Shown: piece by piece, positions 25,748 through 34,631 of the stretch
Numbering within the stretch: the stretch's first letter is position 1
Layout: each line of letters begins with the position of its first letter
Origin: Silvimonas terrae
GTDB lineage: Bacteria > Pseudomonadota > Gammaproteobacteria > Burkholderiales > Chitinibacteraceae
Direction: 5' to 3'
Length of the DNA: 64,000 nt
Assembly (NCBI RefSeq): GCF_014202765.1
Contig: NZ_JACHHN010000001.1
Coordinates: forward strand, 623,735-687,734
Program-made: the position numbers and the translations under genes
The notes under the pieces: generated by a model
What the model was told of the DNA's origin: nothing
Seen by the model: only the letters and a program-made list of their open reading frames with translations
The model's database searches: none

Positions 25748-26251
25748 TTACAACATCAAAATCATCAACTCTTCATCATAAAACGTGCCATCCACCAGGA
25801 TCGCATCCGGCTCCCGCCCGTACAACTTGAACCCCAGTTTCGAGTACAAATGCTTCGCCCGGGCATTGTCAGAGCGCACGTTGAGCAGAACCTGCCGTAC
25901 ACCTTCCCACGCGCGTGCCGTATTGATGGCGGCGTTCATCAGCGCCGTGGCGTAACCCTTGCCGCGTGCCTGGGCGTTGACGAAAACACCGACCAGCAAC
26001 ACCTTGTGCGCCAGTTTGCGGCGGTGATCCTGCACCATGCCGATAATCCCCACCAGTTCGTCGTCTTCAAATGCGCCCAGCACCTGGTTATGCCCATCTG
26101 GCGCCAGGCGTTTTTCCAGCTCCAGCGGGGTCAGGGTGATGATTTCTTCCTGCACGGTAGGCATGAAAGACGTGGGCGAGTCGGCCAGCGCGGCCAGCCG
26201 TAAAGAACGGTAAAGCTGGGCATCGACAGGGGTCAGGCGACGGATGTGCAT
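25748..26251 (-). CDS. GNAT-family N-acetyltransferase
   Basis: A 167-residue GCN5-related acetyltransferase. The acetyl-CoA binding motif A is VFVNAQARGKGYATALM (R-G-K-G-Y-A pattern), preceded by the strand KVLLVGV, and followed by VLLNVRSDNARAKHLYSKLG, the usual C-terminal motif B. The ATG at 26251 begins MHIRRLTPVDA, a standard GNAT start. The substrate is unknown. It is a single gene on the minus strand. Confidence 0.88.
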   Translation of the reverse strand: MHIRRLTPVDAQLYRSLRLAALADSPTSFMPTVQEEIITLTPLELEKRLAPDGHNQVLGAFEDDELVGIIGMVQDHRRKLAHKVLLVGVFVNAQARGKGYATALMNAAINTARAWEGVRQVLLNVRSDNARAKHLYSKLGFKLYGREPDAILVDGTFYDEELMILML

Positions 26252-26381
26252 CAGGGGTCCTGAATAGAAGATGAGCAATTTTGCCCTGGTCTTGCCTTAA
26301 AGGTACACACAGCAAGACACAAAGTCGGTGCGCAATGGCGTTTCTGGTCCGCTGGACGCATCAGATCGCGGCGCCAGCCAT

Positions 26382-26407
26382 AAAAAAAAGCCGGTCATCA
26401 GACCGGC
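26382..26407 (-). terminator. Rho-independent terminator of the TPR protein gene
   Basis: On the minus strand GCCGGTC and GACCGGC enclose ATCA reading in the opposite sense, followed by eight T residues. It lies 33 bases after the stop of the minus-strand gene at 26440. Confidence 0.85.
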
Positions 26408-26439
26408 CTTTCATACATGGCGATGATTCACCCGCACCG

Positions 26440-27303
26440 TCACCAGTTGTTGTCGTCGTTACCAATGTCCATGGCGCTGTCAGAGAACCCGCCACCGCCA
26501 CTGTCACTGTTGTCCCAACTGCTGCCGTTACCAAAATCAACAGGCTGGGTTTCCAGTTGCTGATCGACATTGCCGCTGCCGGTGCCATTTTCATAGATAT
26601 AGGTGTTGTTCTCCACAATCTCTGAACGGCCGCCCAAACCACCATTGCGGTGATCCAGCATTTCTTCCACCAGCATGCCGGCAGCAAAACCGCCCGCAGC
26701 GCCCATCAGGCCAGCGCCAATACCACTGCCACCTTGATTGACCACGACCGGGCCGTTGCCGACCGGGGTTCCGTAGTTGTAACCCGCCGGAGCGCCATAG
26801 GGCCGGGCCGGGCCGCCATTGCCGGTAAACACGGCCGGTTCACGACGGCGGGTGGTCAGCCAGATCAACACGCCAAAGCCGGCTACGACCAGAATGATGA
26901 TGCCGGTCCAGCCAAAGCCGCCACTGCGTTGCACGGGCATGGCTTGCGGCGCGGTGACCGCGCGCGTTGTGGCTGCTGGTGCGGCAGGCTGGGCTGAGTT
27001 AAGCAACTGCGCTTCAAACTTGCGGAATTTCTCCGGGCTGGTGAAGTGGATTTGCGGGTCGATGGTTTTGGCTTTCAGCGCCTCATTGGTGGCGTCGGCA
27101 AACTGGCCGTTGTGTGCCAGGACCTCTGCATAAATGTAGTGCGCCTTGGCGTTATCCGGTTTGGCGGCTACAACTTCAGCCAGCATGGTCTGGGCCTGGG
27201 CAAAATTGCCCTGTTTGACCGCAGCCTCGACGTCCTGCTCTGTGGGCAGGGCAAAGGCGAGGGTAGTTGCCAATGCAAAAAACAGACTTGCTATCCAGCG
27301 CAT
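26440..27303 (-). CDS. Exported TPR-containing membrane protein with glycine-rich, acidic tail
   Basis: A 287-residue protein. Residues 1-19 are a signal peptide (SLFFALATTLAFA), 20-95 hold two tetratricopeptide-like units (AVKQGNFAQAQTMLAEVVAA, KPDNAKAHYIYAEVLAHNGQ), 131-150 form a membrane span (GWTGIIILVVAGFGVLIWL), then comes TTRRREP and a glycine/asparagine-rich tail with GAGLMGAAGGFAAGMLVEEM and a C-terminal GGGGFSDSAMD-type acidic end. The tail should face the cytoplasm. Proteins of this design are conserved in betaproteobacteria without known function. The ATG at 27303 was chosen because it opens the signal peptide. Confidence 0.7.
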   Translation of the reverse strand: MRWIASLFFALATTLAFALPTEQDVEAAVKQGNFAQAQTMLAEVVAAKPDNAKAHYIYAEVLAHNGQFADATNEALKAKTIDPQIHFTSPEKFRKFEAQLLNSAQPAAPAATTRAVTAPQAMPVQRSGGFGWTGIIILVVAGFGVLIWLTTRRREPAVFTGNGGPARPYGAPAGYNYGTPVGNGPVVVNQGGSGIGAGLMGAAGGFAAGMLVEEMLDHRNGGLGGRSEIVENNTYIYENGTGSGNVDQQLETQPVDFGNGSSWDNSDSGGGGFSDSAMDIGNDDNNW

Positions 27304-27558
27304 GGTGTTTCTCCTTGGTCGGCAATGTTGCCAGTCCCGTTTCAAAGTGACGCCGTGGCGTCACATGTCCGGGTTTTCATGGGCAGTATCAACGGCGCTG
27401 CTTAAACAGGGCTTAAGCAGGGTACTCCCTGTGTCGCCGGTCACTGCTGTGCCGTTCTGCCTGAATCCTGTGGCCAGGCTATCCTGCATATGTTGCGTGC
27501 TGTATCGCCTATATCGGGGCGCCGGGCTTTTTTTCACCCCCATGTTCGAGGGTTTACA

Positions 27559-29817
27559 TTGACGTACGTCGCATGTGTTCTAAGCCGCTGGTGCCGGCTG
27601 TGGTGCTGCCTTGTGTTGATCGGACTGACAACGCCCGCGCTGGCGGTGGCCATTCCCGGCCTGACGACCAAGCCTGACGCGCCGCCAGCCAGTGCCGCCT
27701 CCGCGGTGGCGTTTGCGGCTTCGCTCGATAACGTGATTACCACGCTGGAAGACGACCAGCGCCGCGATGCGCTGGTGGCCGAACTGAAACGCATGCGTAC
27801 CGTGGCCAGTGCCGTGGCCCAGGAGGCGCAGGCCCAACAAAACAACGGACTGTTGGGTCAGGTGACAGGGTTGGCCCGCTGGATGGGCGTACAGACAGAC
27901 CTGATTCTGACCAATCAGATTGCCTGGACCCAGTTGCTGCGCAACGCCACGTGGGACTTCACCTCTCATGTCGAAGCAACGCCGGGCAAGGGCGGGCGAG
28001 TGGCGTTGGGGTTCCTGGGTGGGCTGGGAGTGTGGGCGGCGACGGCGTTCATCATTCACTTTTGCGTGCAGCGTCTGTTGCGGCGCTATGGCATCGCCCG
28101 GGATCTGCCGATTGACCCCTCCACCGTTACCTTGCTGATGTATGCAGCACGGACGATCGCGCCGTGGGCGCTGGCGCTGGTACTGACGATCTATTTCACC
28201 AGCGACTGGTCGCATTCGGTCGGCGGCGCGCTGGCCTTTTTGTCGGCGTGGTGTGTGTTGTGTGGCGCGCTGTTTGCATCACTGGCGCTGGCGTTCTTTT
28301 CTTTGTGCGGTAACGGGCATCGCCGCCCTGCCGTGAGAGTGTTGCTGCGCCATAGCCCGCGCTGGTTGATCCTGTTTGGTGCCATGGCGGCGCTCAATGA
28401 TGCGGCCGGAGACGTGCGCACCCAGCTGGCATTGGGGATGAATTTCTGTTTTTTCTTTATTACCCTCAGTCATCTGGTCAACGTCGTGTTGCTGGCGGTG
28501 TTTTCCATCCGTTTCCGGCGGCCTGTCGCGCATTTGATCCGCAATAACCCGTTTGCGTTCCGGCAGAAATATCACACGGCCAGCGAAATCCTGCAGTTTG
28601 CATCAGTGGTCTGGCAATGGCCGGTGCTGATGATGGCCGTCGTGGCCGGGATTGGCATCTGGGGGAGCGCGGGGCGCAATGGTGCACTGACGGATCAGGC
28701 GGTCCGCACGGTGGTGTGGCTGGTGCTGGCCGCGTTTGTCAGCATGCTGATTCACCGTCGATATCAGTCGCGCTTGCATCACCCAGGGCATGCCGCGCGC
28801 CGATCAGCTTATGTAAGACGCATGCTGCAGTTTGTCTTCATGCTGCTGAACGTGGCGTGCTGGTTCTTGTTCTTTGAACTGATCTTGCACACCTGGCATC
28901 ACTCGCTGGCCGATGTCGCCAAAATAAGCGTGGGCGGCCGGCGCATGGGGCAGGTGTTTTTCAGCATAGCCACCACCCTGTTTGTGATGTGGATTGTGTG
29001 GATCGTGCTCGACGCCGTGATGGAAGAGCGCATTGCCGGCAAACGCGGTTTCAAGCGTGGGGACCGGATATCCAACCGCGCCCGCACCTTGTTGCCCTTG
29101 TTCCGCAATGCGCTGCTGGTGGTCATGCTGATCATTGCCACCATCCTGTCGCTGGCAAACCTGGGCATCAACGTGAACCCCTTGCTGGCTGGCGCCGGCG
29201 TCATCGGTCTGGCGGTCGGTTTCGGGGCGCAAGCACTGGTGCAAGATCTGATCACCGGCGTGTTCATTCTGGTCGAAGACACCATTGCCGTGGGCGACAC
29301 CATTGATGCTGGCGGCCATGTGGGCACGGTAGAAGGGCTGACCATCCGCACCGTGCGCATCCGGGATGTGCAGGGGGCGGTGCATTCGGTGCCATTCAGC
29401 CAGATCAAGGTTATCAAGAACATGGGGCGGGATTTTGCCTACGCCGTGTTCGATATCAGCGTGCCCTATGAGGCGGATATCGACAAAGTGCTGCAGATCA
29501 TGCGCGATACCGGCCGCGAACTTAGCCATGATGTGTCGTGGCGGCATCTGTTACTGGCCCCGCTGGAAGTACAAGGGCTGGAGCGATTTGACGCCAGCGC
29601 CGTGGTCGTCCGGGCCCGGTTCCGCACCCGCCCCTTGCAACAGTGGGATGTCGCACGGGCGTATAACCTGCGCCTGAAAAAGAATCTGGATCGCGCCGGG
29701 ATCAGCATGCCGTATCCGCAAATGGATATCCGTGTGAATGGCAGTCTGGATCTGCCTGAGCGTACCCCCAGCCAGATACTGGAAGGACCACCCCGGCCGG
29801 ACGCCTCGGCAGCCTGA
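27559..29817 (+). CDS. Large mechanosensitive channel, MscS superfamily (YbiO-like)
   Basis: A protein of about 752 residues with a signal peptide (CLVLIGLTTPALA), a helical periplasmic domain, a multi-span middle region (about residues 130-470) and a C-terminal MscS module: pore helix LLAGAGVIGLAVGFGAQALV, then FILVEDTIAVGDTID, GTVEGLTIRTVRIRD and VPFSQIKVIKNM. The domain layout resembles E. coli YbiO. I prefer the TTG at 27559, preceded by GAGGG, because it puts the signal peptide at the N-terminus; the ATG at 27490 adds 23 unlikely residues. It ends before a bidirectional terminator. Confidence 0.85.
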   Translation: MTYVACVLSRWCRLWCCLVLIGLTTPALAVAIPGLTTKPDAPPASAASAVAFAASLDNVITTLEDDQRRDALVAELKRMRTVASAVAQEAQAQQNNGLLGQVTGLARWMGVQTDLILTNQIAWTQLLRNATWDFTSHVEATPGKGGRVALGFLGGLGVWAATAFIIHFCVQRLLRRYGIARDLPIDPSTVTLLMYAARTIAPWALALVLTIYFTSDWSHSVGGALAFLSAWCVLCGALFASLALAFFSLCGNGHRRPAVRVLLRHSPRWLILFGAMAALNDAAGDVRTQLALGMNFCFFFITLSHLVNVVLLAVFSIRFRRPVAHLIRNNPFAFRQKYHTASEILQFASVVWQWPVLMMAVVAGIGIWGSAGRNGALTDQAVRTVVWLVLAAFVSMLIHRRYQSRLHHPGHAARRSAYVRRMLQFVFMLLNVACWFLFFELILHTWHHSLADVAKISVGGRRMGQVFFSIATTLFVMWIVWIVLDAVMEERIAGKRGFKRGDRISNRARTLLPLFRNALLVVMLIIATILSLANLGINVNPLLAGAGVIGLAVGFGAQALVQDLITGVFILVEDTIAVGDTIDAGGHVGTVEGLTIRTVRIRDVQGAVHSVPFSQIKVIKNMGRDFAYAVFDISVPYEADIDKVLQIMRDTGRELSHDVSWRHLLLAPLEVQGLERFDASAVVVRARFRTRPLQQWDVARAYNLRLKKNLDRAGISMPYPQMDIRVNGSLDLPERTPSQILEGPPRPDASAA

Positions 29818-29839
29818 GCCCGTTCAGGGTTGGGCCAAC

Positions 29840-29871
29840 AAAAAACCGGCACTCCAGGGTGCCGGTTTTTT
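29840..29871. terminator. Bidirectional terminator between the MscS-like gene and pqiC
   Basis: AAAAAACCGGCAC and GTGCCGGTTTTTT form a perfect 13-bp stem around TCCAGG, with T runs in both directions. The flanking genes are convergent. Confidence 0.92.
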
Positions 29872-29892
29872 TACGCAGCCCAGGCGGCCGAA

Positions 29893-30480
29893 TTATCGGG
29901 TGGGCGTGGCCGGAACGGCTGCCGCAATGTCTGCCGCCAGCTTGCCCAGCGCGCGTTCATGTGCCATGGCCATGGCGGCATAACCCGTCCCCTGTACCGG
30001 CTCCTCAAATGCGCTGCGGCCGCTCTTGACTGGCGTGTTGGCTTTGTCCAGCACTTGCCAGGTGGCTTCCAGCACGGCTTTCTGATCTTGCCAGGATTCA
30101 AAGCGTTGCACGCTCACGCTAATGGTCCAGGTCGTGCCGGGCAGCGGTAGCTGCGGCCAGGTGGTGACGTTGGGAGTCCCCAGCATGCGTGAGAGGTTTG
30201 CCGCCAGCGTGGCCGGAATCTGATCCTTGAGCGGTGCGGCCCAGCGTTGTTGCTCCAGCAAGCTCAGGCTGTTGTCCGGCTGGTTGATGACAAACTGGGG
30301 CCGGTCTACCGCTGGCGGAATAGCAACCACGGCGACCGCAATGGACAAGCTGGAGGGAGCCACCCCGGCGGGTGCGGCCACCGGGTTCAGTGCGTAATAG
30401 TGTTCCGGCGGCGCCGAGCCGCAACCAGCCAGCGTCAGCGCGGTGGCGGCAAAGGCAAGAGAGAGGGCGGAGCGGATCAT
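29893..30480 (-). CDS. pqiC: Outer-membrane lipoprotein PqiC (ABC-type transport auxiliary lipoprotein)
   Basis: A 195-residue lipoprotein. The signal peptide ends in lipobox LAGC, with Gly-Ser after the Cys, so outer-membrane sorting is likely. The domain starts with EHYYALNPVA and has SIAVAVVAIPPAVDRPQFVI, as in PqiC/YmbA. In E. coli PqiC forms the outer-membrane end of the PqiABC lipid-transport bridge. It overlaps pqiB by four bases. Confidence 0.9.
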   Translation of the reverse strand: MIRSALSLAFAATALTLAGCGSAPPEHYYALNPVAAPAGVAPSSLSIAVAVVAIPPAVDRPQFVINQPDNSLSLLEQQRWAAPLKDQIPATLAANLSRMLGTPNVTTWPQLPLPGTTWTISVSVQRFESWQDQKAVLEATWQVLDKANTPVKSGRSAFEEPVQGTGYAAMAMAHERALGKLAADIAAAVPATPTR

Positions 30481-32120
30481 TTGGCATCTTCCTTCTGGCC
30501 ACGGAGCAAGGCATCCGGGTGGCGGCTGAGATAGTCGGACAGGTCACGGAACGCTTGCGCCGCTTTGGAGACCTCTTGCAAGGTGTCGTTCATGTTGTGC
30601 TGTATCGGGGCATCTGGCGAAAGCGTCTGCTTGGCCTGGTTGATGGCGTCCTGTGCTTGTTTGAGGGTGTTTTGCGCCTCGGGTGCAACCTCGTCCTTCA
30701 ACCGGTTGACCAGGGCGTCTGCGTTATCCAGCACCTTGTTGGCGTTGCGCAGGGCCTGATCGGCGTTCTTGCCCATGGATTCAATCGGCAGCGCATCCAG
30801 CTTTTTGGCAATCGACAGCGCGGTGTCCTGCAACTGCGTCAGGCTACCCGGGATGGTTGGCAAGGCAGGCGGGAATTGCTTCCAGTCAATATCTGCCTTG
30901 CTGGCGCCAGGAACAAAATCAAGTGCGATATACAACTGGCCGGTGATCAGGTTGCCGGTACGCAGTTGGGCACGCAGGCCATGTGCCACCATGGCGTTGA
31001 GCGTGCGGACCTTTTCGGCCGGGGTATCCAGGTCTTTGTCGCCCTGGCGCAGGCGGCCTTGCAGGCGATCCGGGTAGAGGTCAATGGTGACCGGCATCAG
31101 GATTTCGTGTTTCTCTTTGGAAAGCTCGAAATTGATGGCTTTGACTTCGCCAATGATGATGCCGCGGAAATCCACCGGCGCACCGACCGACAGGCCGCGC
31201 AGCGATTCACGGAAATACAGCACGAACGGTGCCCGCGCGCGGTCGGCTTCCTTCATGGCGGTATTGCGGTCTTCGGCCAGCGTGAACTTGGTATCCGGCG
31301 GGGCTGCTTCAGCAACCGGTTGATCCGGCGGGGCCTGGAAGGCAATCCCGCCGATGGCAATCGACGCCAGCGATTGGGTCTCGAAGCGCAGGCCGTTGGC
31401 ATCCAGCGATACATCTACCCCGCTGGCGTGCCAGAACCGGGTGTTGTTGGTGACGTATTGATCATACGGTGCGTGGACAAAGGCTTTGACGGTGACGCCC
31501 TTGCCATCTTTGTCGAGCGTGTAGGAAGACACCTCGCCCACCTGCACCCGGCGGAAGAACACGGGTGTACCCACGTCAATCGAGCCCATGTCCTGCGCCT
31601 TGAGGATGAACTCGCGCCCGGCCTGGCCGGCAGTAACGACGGGCGCTTGTTCAAGGCCAACAAAATCGCGCTGGTCGTCAGACTGGCGCGCGGGGTCTAT
31701 CCCGATAAAGGCCCCGGACAAAAGGGTGGACAAGCCACTGACAGTGCCCCCTGCGACACGCGGGCGCACCACCCAGAACTTGGTCTTGCCACCCAGCAAG
31801 TCATCCGTGCCATGCGCCAGTTGCGCCGTCACCTTGATGTGTTGCCGATCCTCGGTCAACACCACCCCGGTGACGTTGCCGATGTCCACATCCTTGTATT
31901 TGATCTTGGTCTTGCCGGCCTCCAGCCCTTCCGCCGTGTCAAAGCGGATGGTGATGGTTGGCCCGCGCTGCATGATGGCGTGGACGGCAATCCAGCCCCC
32001 TGCCAGCGCCGCCACAATGGGGATCAACCAGATCAGCGAGGGCAAGCGCCGTTTGGGCAAGGCCTTGGCGGTGGGGATATCGTCGTTTTGTGGTGCGGGA
32101 GTTTGTGTCTGATCAGTCAT
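30477..32120 (-). CDS. pqiB: MCE-domain lipid-transport protein PqiB
   Basis: A 547-residue protein with one N-terminal membrane span (LPSLIWLIPIVAALAGGWIAVH) and three MCE (MlaD) domains, recognisable at GPTITIRFDTAEGLEAGKTK, GREFILKAQDMGSIDVGTPV and RAPFVLYFRESLRGLSVGAP. The C-terminal part is a predicted coiled coil (LKQAQDAINQAKQTL). E. coli PqiB (546 residues) forms a periplasm-spanning hexameric needle for lipid movement. It overlaps pqiC and the second pqiA half, so this is a tight operon. Confidence 0.95.
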   Translation of the reverse strand: MTDQTQTPAPQNDDIPTAKALPKRRLPSLIWLIPIVAALAGGWIAVHAIMQRGPTITIRFDTAEGLEAGKTKIKYKDVDIGNVTGVVLTEDRQHIKVTAQLAHGTDDLLGGKTKFWVVRPRVAGGTVSGLSTLLSGAFIGIDPARQSDDQRDFVGLEQAPVVTAGQAGREFILKAQDMGSIDVGTPVFFRRVQVGEVSSYTLDKDGKGVTVKAFVHAPYDQYVTNNTRFWHASGVDVSLDANGLRFETQSLASIAIGGIAFQAPPDQPVAEAAPPDTKFTLAEDRNTAMKEADRARAPFVLYFRESLRGLSVGAPVDFRGIIIGEVKAINFELSKEKHEILMPVTIDLYPDRLQGRLRQGDKDLDTPAEKVRTLNAMVAHGLRAQLRTGNLITGQLYIALDFVPGASKADIDWKQFPPALPTIPGSLTQLQDTALSIAKKLDALPIESMGKNADQALRNANKVLDNADALVNRLKDEVAPEAQNTLKQAQDAINQAKQTLSPDAPIQHNMNDTLQEVSKAAQAFRDLSDYLSRHPDALLRGQKEDAK

Positions 32121-32742
32121 CTTGTTTTTGCTCAGGGTCCCAAATCAGGCGTGGATCAAAAGACATGGCGGCAAACATGGTCAGGACGACGACGGAAGCA
32201 AATGCCACCGCGCCGGGCCCGGCCGAAATGGTGGCCAGCGACTGGAAATGCACCAGCCCCACCATGAGCGTCACCACAAAAATATCAAGCATGGACCAGC
32301 GGCCGACAAACTCGACCAATCGGTGCAGTCTGGTTCGCTCTTGCTGGCGCCAGGTGGATTTGCGCTGGGCCGTAAACGCCAGCGTAGCCAGCGCCATCAG
32401 CTTGGCCAGCGGGACGGTGACACTGGCGCAAAAAACCAGGATGGCGAGCGGCCAGGAGCCGGAGGTCCACAGATAAACCACACCGCTCATGATGGTGTCG
32501 TCCTCCTCATAAATGATGGAGGCGGTATGCATGACAGGCAGGATATTGGCCGGGATATACAACAAAAAGGCGGCAATCAGCAGCGCCCAGGTACGGGTCA
32601 GGCTATTGGGTTTGCGCATATGCAGATGCGCGCCACAACGTGGGCAGCGGTCATGCGCATTGCGCACGTTCTTGCTCAACAGGCCGCAACTGTGACAGTT
32701 CAGCAGATCTTCATCTGCAGCAGAAACAGGGCGGGGCGTCAT
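32113..32742 (-). CDS. pqiA: Paraquat-inducible protein A, C-terminal half (separate gene)
   Basis: A 209-residue inner-membrane protein: zinc-ribbon-like N-terminus (CHSCGLLSKN and CPRCGAHL, two CxxC pairs) and about four membrane spans (LIAAFLLYIPANILPVMHTA first). The sequence matches the second repeat of PqiA, including FVGRWSMLDIFVVTLMVGLV. It overlaps the upstream half by four bases (ATGA). E. coli has both halves in one 417-residue protein, so this is a split arrangement rather than a broken gene. Confidence 0.9.
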   Translation of the reverse strand: MTPRPVSAADEDLLNCHSCGLLSKNVRNAHDRCPRCGAHLHMRKPNSLTRTWALLIAAFLLYIPANILPVMHTASIIYEEDDTIMSGVVYLWTSGSWPLAILVFCASVTVPLAKLMALATLAFTAQRKSTWRQQERTRLHRLVEFVGRWSMLDIFVVTLMVGLVHFQSLATISAGPGAVAFASVVVLTMFAAMSFDPRLIWDPEQKQDD

Positions 32743-33350
32743 GGGTTTTCCAGAGGCAGTTGTAGCCAGATCTGGCGCGGATTAAAGCTGGACATGGCGG
32801 CGGTCATCAGCACCATCAGCACGGCAAACGACCAGAGCGCAATCCCCGGAATGACCGTGGCCATGGCCGCCAGCTTGGTGAGCGAGACCAGAATGCCCAG
32901 CATGAAGACTTCCACCATGCTCCAGGGCCGCAAGATGTTAAGCATGCGCAGCATGTCCGGAATACGGGGTGGCAAATAACCCAGCGACAGGGGGAGCAGG
33001 ACATACAGCATGATCAGCATTTGCACCGTCGGCACAATGACGGTGGTGATCAGGACCAGTATGCCCAGTTCTTGCATGCCTTCGTGATACAGCATAAGGG
33101 CGGCGCTGGAGAGCGTGCAGGACACATAGCTGCCGCCAATCTGCAAACCCATGATGGGAAAGAAGTTGGCCAGCAGCAACAGAATGATCGCGCTGACGGT
33201 AAACGCCAGGGCGCGTTCCTGGCTACGGTGGGCCGATTTGAACAAAGTCGCGCCGCAACGCGGACAGCGTGCCACGCCACCGGGTTCCAGTTCTGGCGGA
33301 CGCAGCAATAGATCACATTCGTGACACGCAATCAGATGCTCATGAGTCAT
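32739..33350 (-). CDS. pqiA: Paraquat-inducible protein A, N-terminal half (separate gene)
   Basis: A 203-residue inner-membrane protein matching the first repeat of PqiA: CxxC pairs in ACHECDLLLRPP and RCPRCGATL, then four spans, with LRPWSMVEVFMLGILVSLTK as the conserved motif. It is the first gene of the pqi operon (33350 to 29893), in which every junction overlaps. PqiA is thought to hand lipids to the PqiB needle. A promoter should lie in 33351-33485, but I do not see a convincing -35/-10 pair. Confidence 0.9.
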   Translation of the reverse strand: MTHEHLIACHECDLLLRPPELEPGGVARCPRCGATLFKSAHRSQERALAFTVSAIILLLLANFFPIMGLQIGGSYVSCTLSSAALMLYHEGMQELGILVLITTVIVPTVQMLIMLYVLLPLSLGYLPPRIPDMLRMLNILRPWSMVEVFMLGILVSLTKLAAMATVIPGIALWSFAVLMVLMTAAMSSFNPRQIWLQLPLENP

Positions 33351-33553
33351 ACGGGCTCAACATACAGGGCTCACATAAAACAAGGGCAGGGCAACGGAGC
33401 CCGCACAATAACCTGAAATGACCAATCGTGTTGTTCTCGGTGCGGTATATCAGCTTTCAATCAATATAGCGCCTGTTTCAGGAATTCAGCTTGCAACTTT
33501 GTAATTGACCCTGGGCCAGCATGGCAAATCGTGAAAGCCGGTGCGGGATACAC

Positions 33554-33595
33554 AAAACCCGAAAGAGCACCGCAATGGGTGCTCTTTCGGGTTTT
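33554..33595. terminator. Strong terminator downstream of the ZIP transporter gene
   Basis: An 18-bp perfect stem (33554-33571 with 33578-33595), arms beginning AAAACCCGAAAG and ending CTTTCGGGTTTT, with a 6-base loop. It lies 18 bases after the minus-strand stop at 33614. Confidence 0.92.
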
Positions 33596-33613
33596 GGTGA
33601 AGGGCCGGCCTGA

Positions 33614-34486
33614 TTAGCCTGGCAAGAAGTTGAACCCCACGGCAATCATCAAGCCGGTGGCAAAGCAGGCCTGCAACACGCCCGGCTTGCCCAGCAAGCG
33701 TGGACCCATTTCCCGGCCGATGACCCACAACATGGCCCCGGCGGCGAGCGCCAGCAAGACCGGCAACAAGGTAGCAGAGATCCCCAGTGCAGCGGCACCG
33801 ATCAAGGCCCCGACCAGTTCCACCAGCCCGCTGGCCATACCGCCGAGTGCGGCTTTGGCGGGGGATGCTCCGGCGCGCAACAAAGCCGTGGCCACCGCAA
33901 AGCCTTCCGGGATGTCCTGCAAGCTGATCCCGAAGGTGAGTGCACTGCCGTGAGCGGAGCCCGCCATCGAAACACCGGCTGCAATCCCCTCCGGGAGATT
34001 TTGCAAAGTCATGGCGAGGGCGAACAACAACAGACCAAACCGCTCTGCTTCTGCACCGCTTTTGGCCGCCAGCTTGTGGGCGCTGGCTTGCCAGGAAGCA
34101 AAGCCCCAGGCCCCCAGCCCCACGATCACCGCCAGGCTGGACAAGGCCACAGCGGAGGTCATGCTTCTGGTCAGCCCCTCGTGCGCTTCTGGCAACACAC
34201 TGCCCAGGGTGACCGTTGCCATGATGCCGCCACCGACCATCATCAAGCCGCTGGCCAGGTTTTCCGGCATGCGGCGGGCAAAGGCGACGGGCAGGGCGCC
34301 AATGGCGGTGGCCAGTGCCACGCTGCCACCGGCGATCCAGCCAGCGGCCAGGCTATGACGGGTAAAGCCAAAAAAGACGGCACCGATCACCAAGGCTGCC
34401 AAGGCAAACCGGACGTAGCGGTGCGCAGTCGGCCCCTGATTGGGGGTGGAGAGTTGTTCACCAAGGTTGAGAATCAGCGTCGTCAT
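33614..34486 (-). CDS. ZIP-family divalent metal transporter
   Basis: A 290-residue membrane protein with about eight spans. The metal-binding helices are clear: LQNLPEGIAAGVSMAGSAHG (span 4) and LQDIPEGFAVATALLRAG (span 5), each with N/D-x-P-E-G. Preceding spans include GGGIMATVTLGSVLPEAHEG. ZIP proteins import zinc, iron or manganese. A Fur-box-like site lies just upstream, which suggests iron control. The ATG at 34486 has AGGACCC upstream; the ATG at 34528 falls outside the conserved region. Confidence 0.9.
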   Translation of the reverse strand: MTTLILNLGEQLSTPNQGPTAHRYVRFALAALVIGAVFFGFTRHSLAAGWIAGGSVALATAIGALPVAFARRMPENLASGLMMVGGGIMATVTLGSVLPEAHEGLTRSMTSAVALSSLAVIVGLGAWGFASWQASAHKLAAKSGAEAERFGLLLFALAMTLQNLPEGIAAGVSMAGSAHGSALTFGISLQDIPEGFAVATALLRAGASPAKAALGGMASGLVELVGALIGAAALGISATLLPVLLALAAGAMLWVIGREMGPRLLGKPGVLQACFATGLMIAVGFNFLPG

Positions 34487-34520
34487 GATGGGTCCTGTAC
34501 TGGCGTTGTGCCATGAACCC

Positions 34521-34543
34521 ATTATCAAGAATCATTCTCATTT
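34521..34543 (-). promoter_or_regulatory. Fur-box-like operator upstream of the ZIP gene
   Basis: On the minus strand the sequence reads AATGAGAATGATTCTTGATA and onwards, close to the GATAATGATAATCATTATC consensus, with a perfect AGAAT-G-ATTCT dyad. It lies 35-57 bases upstream of the ZIP ATG. Repression by Fur under iron-replete conditions is inferred. Confidence 0.65.
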
Positions 34544-34554
34544 GTGGAAATGAA

Positions 34555-34603
34555 ATATTCCAAATTTACCGATAGAAGGTATCTATCAATAAACCTGGAA
34601 TAT
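34555..34603. terminator. Nested inverted repeat downstream of the dienelactone hydrolase gene
   Basis: ATATTCCA (34555-34562) and TGGAATAT (34596-34603) enclose GATAGA (34571-34576) and TCTATC (34582-34587). The structure is AT-rich. It could end the minus-strand hydrolase transcript or be an operator for the ZIP promoter. Confidence 0.4.
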
Positions 34604-34631
34604 CTTGGTGTGACTATCGAAACAGCGGCAC

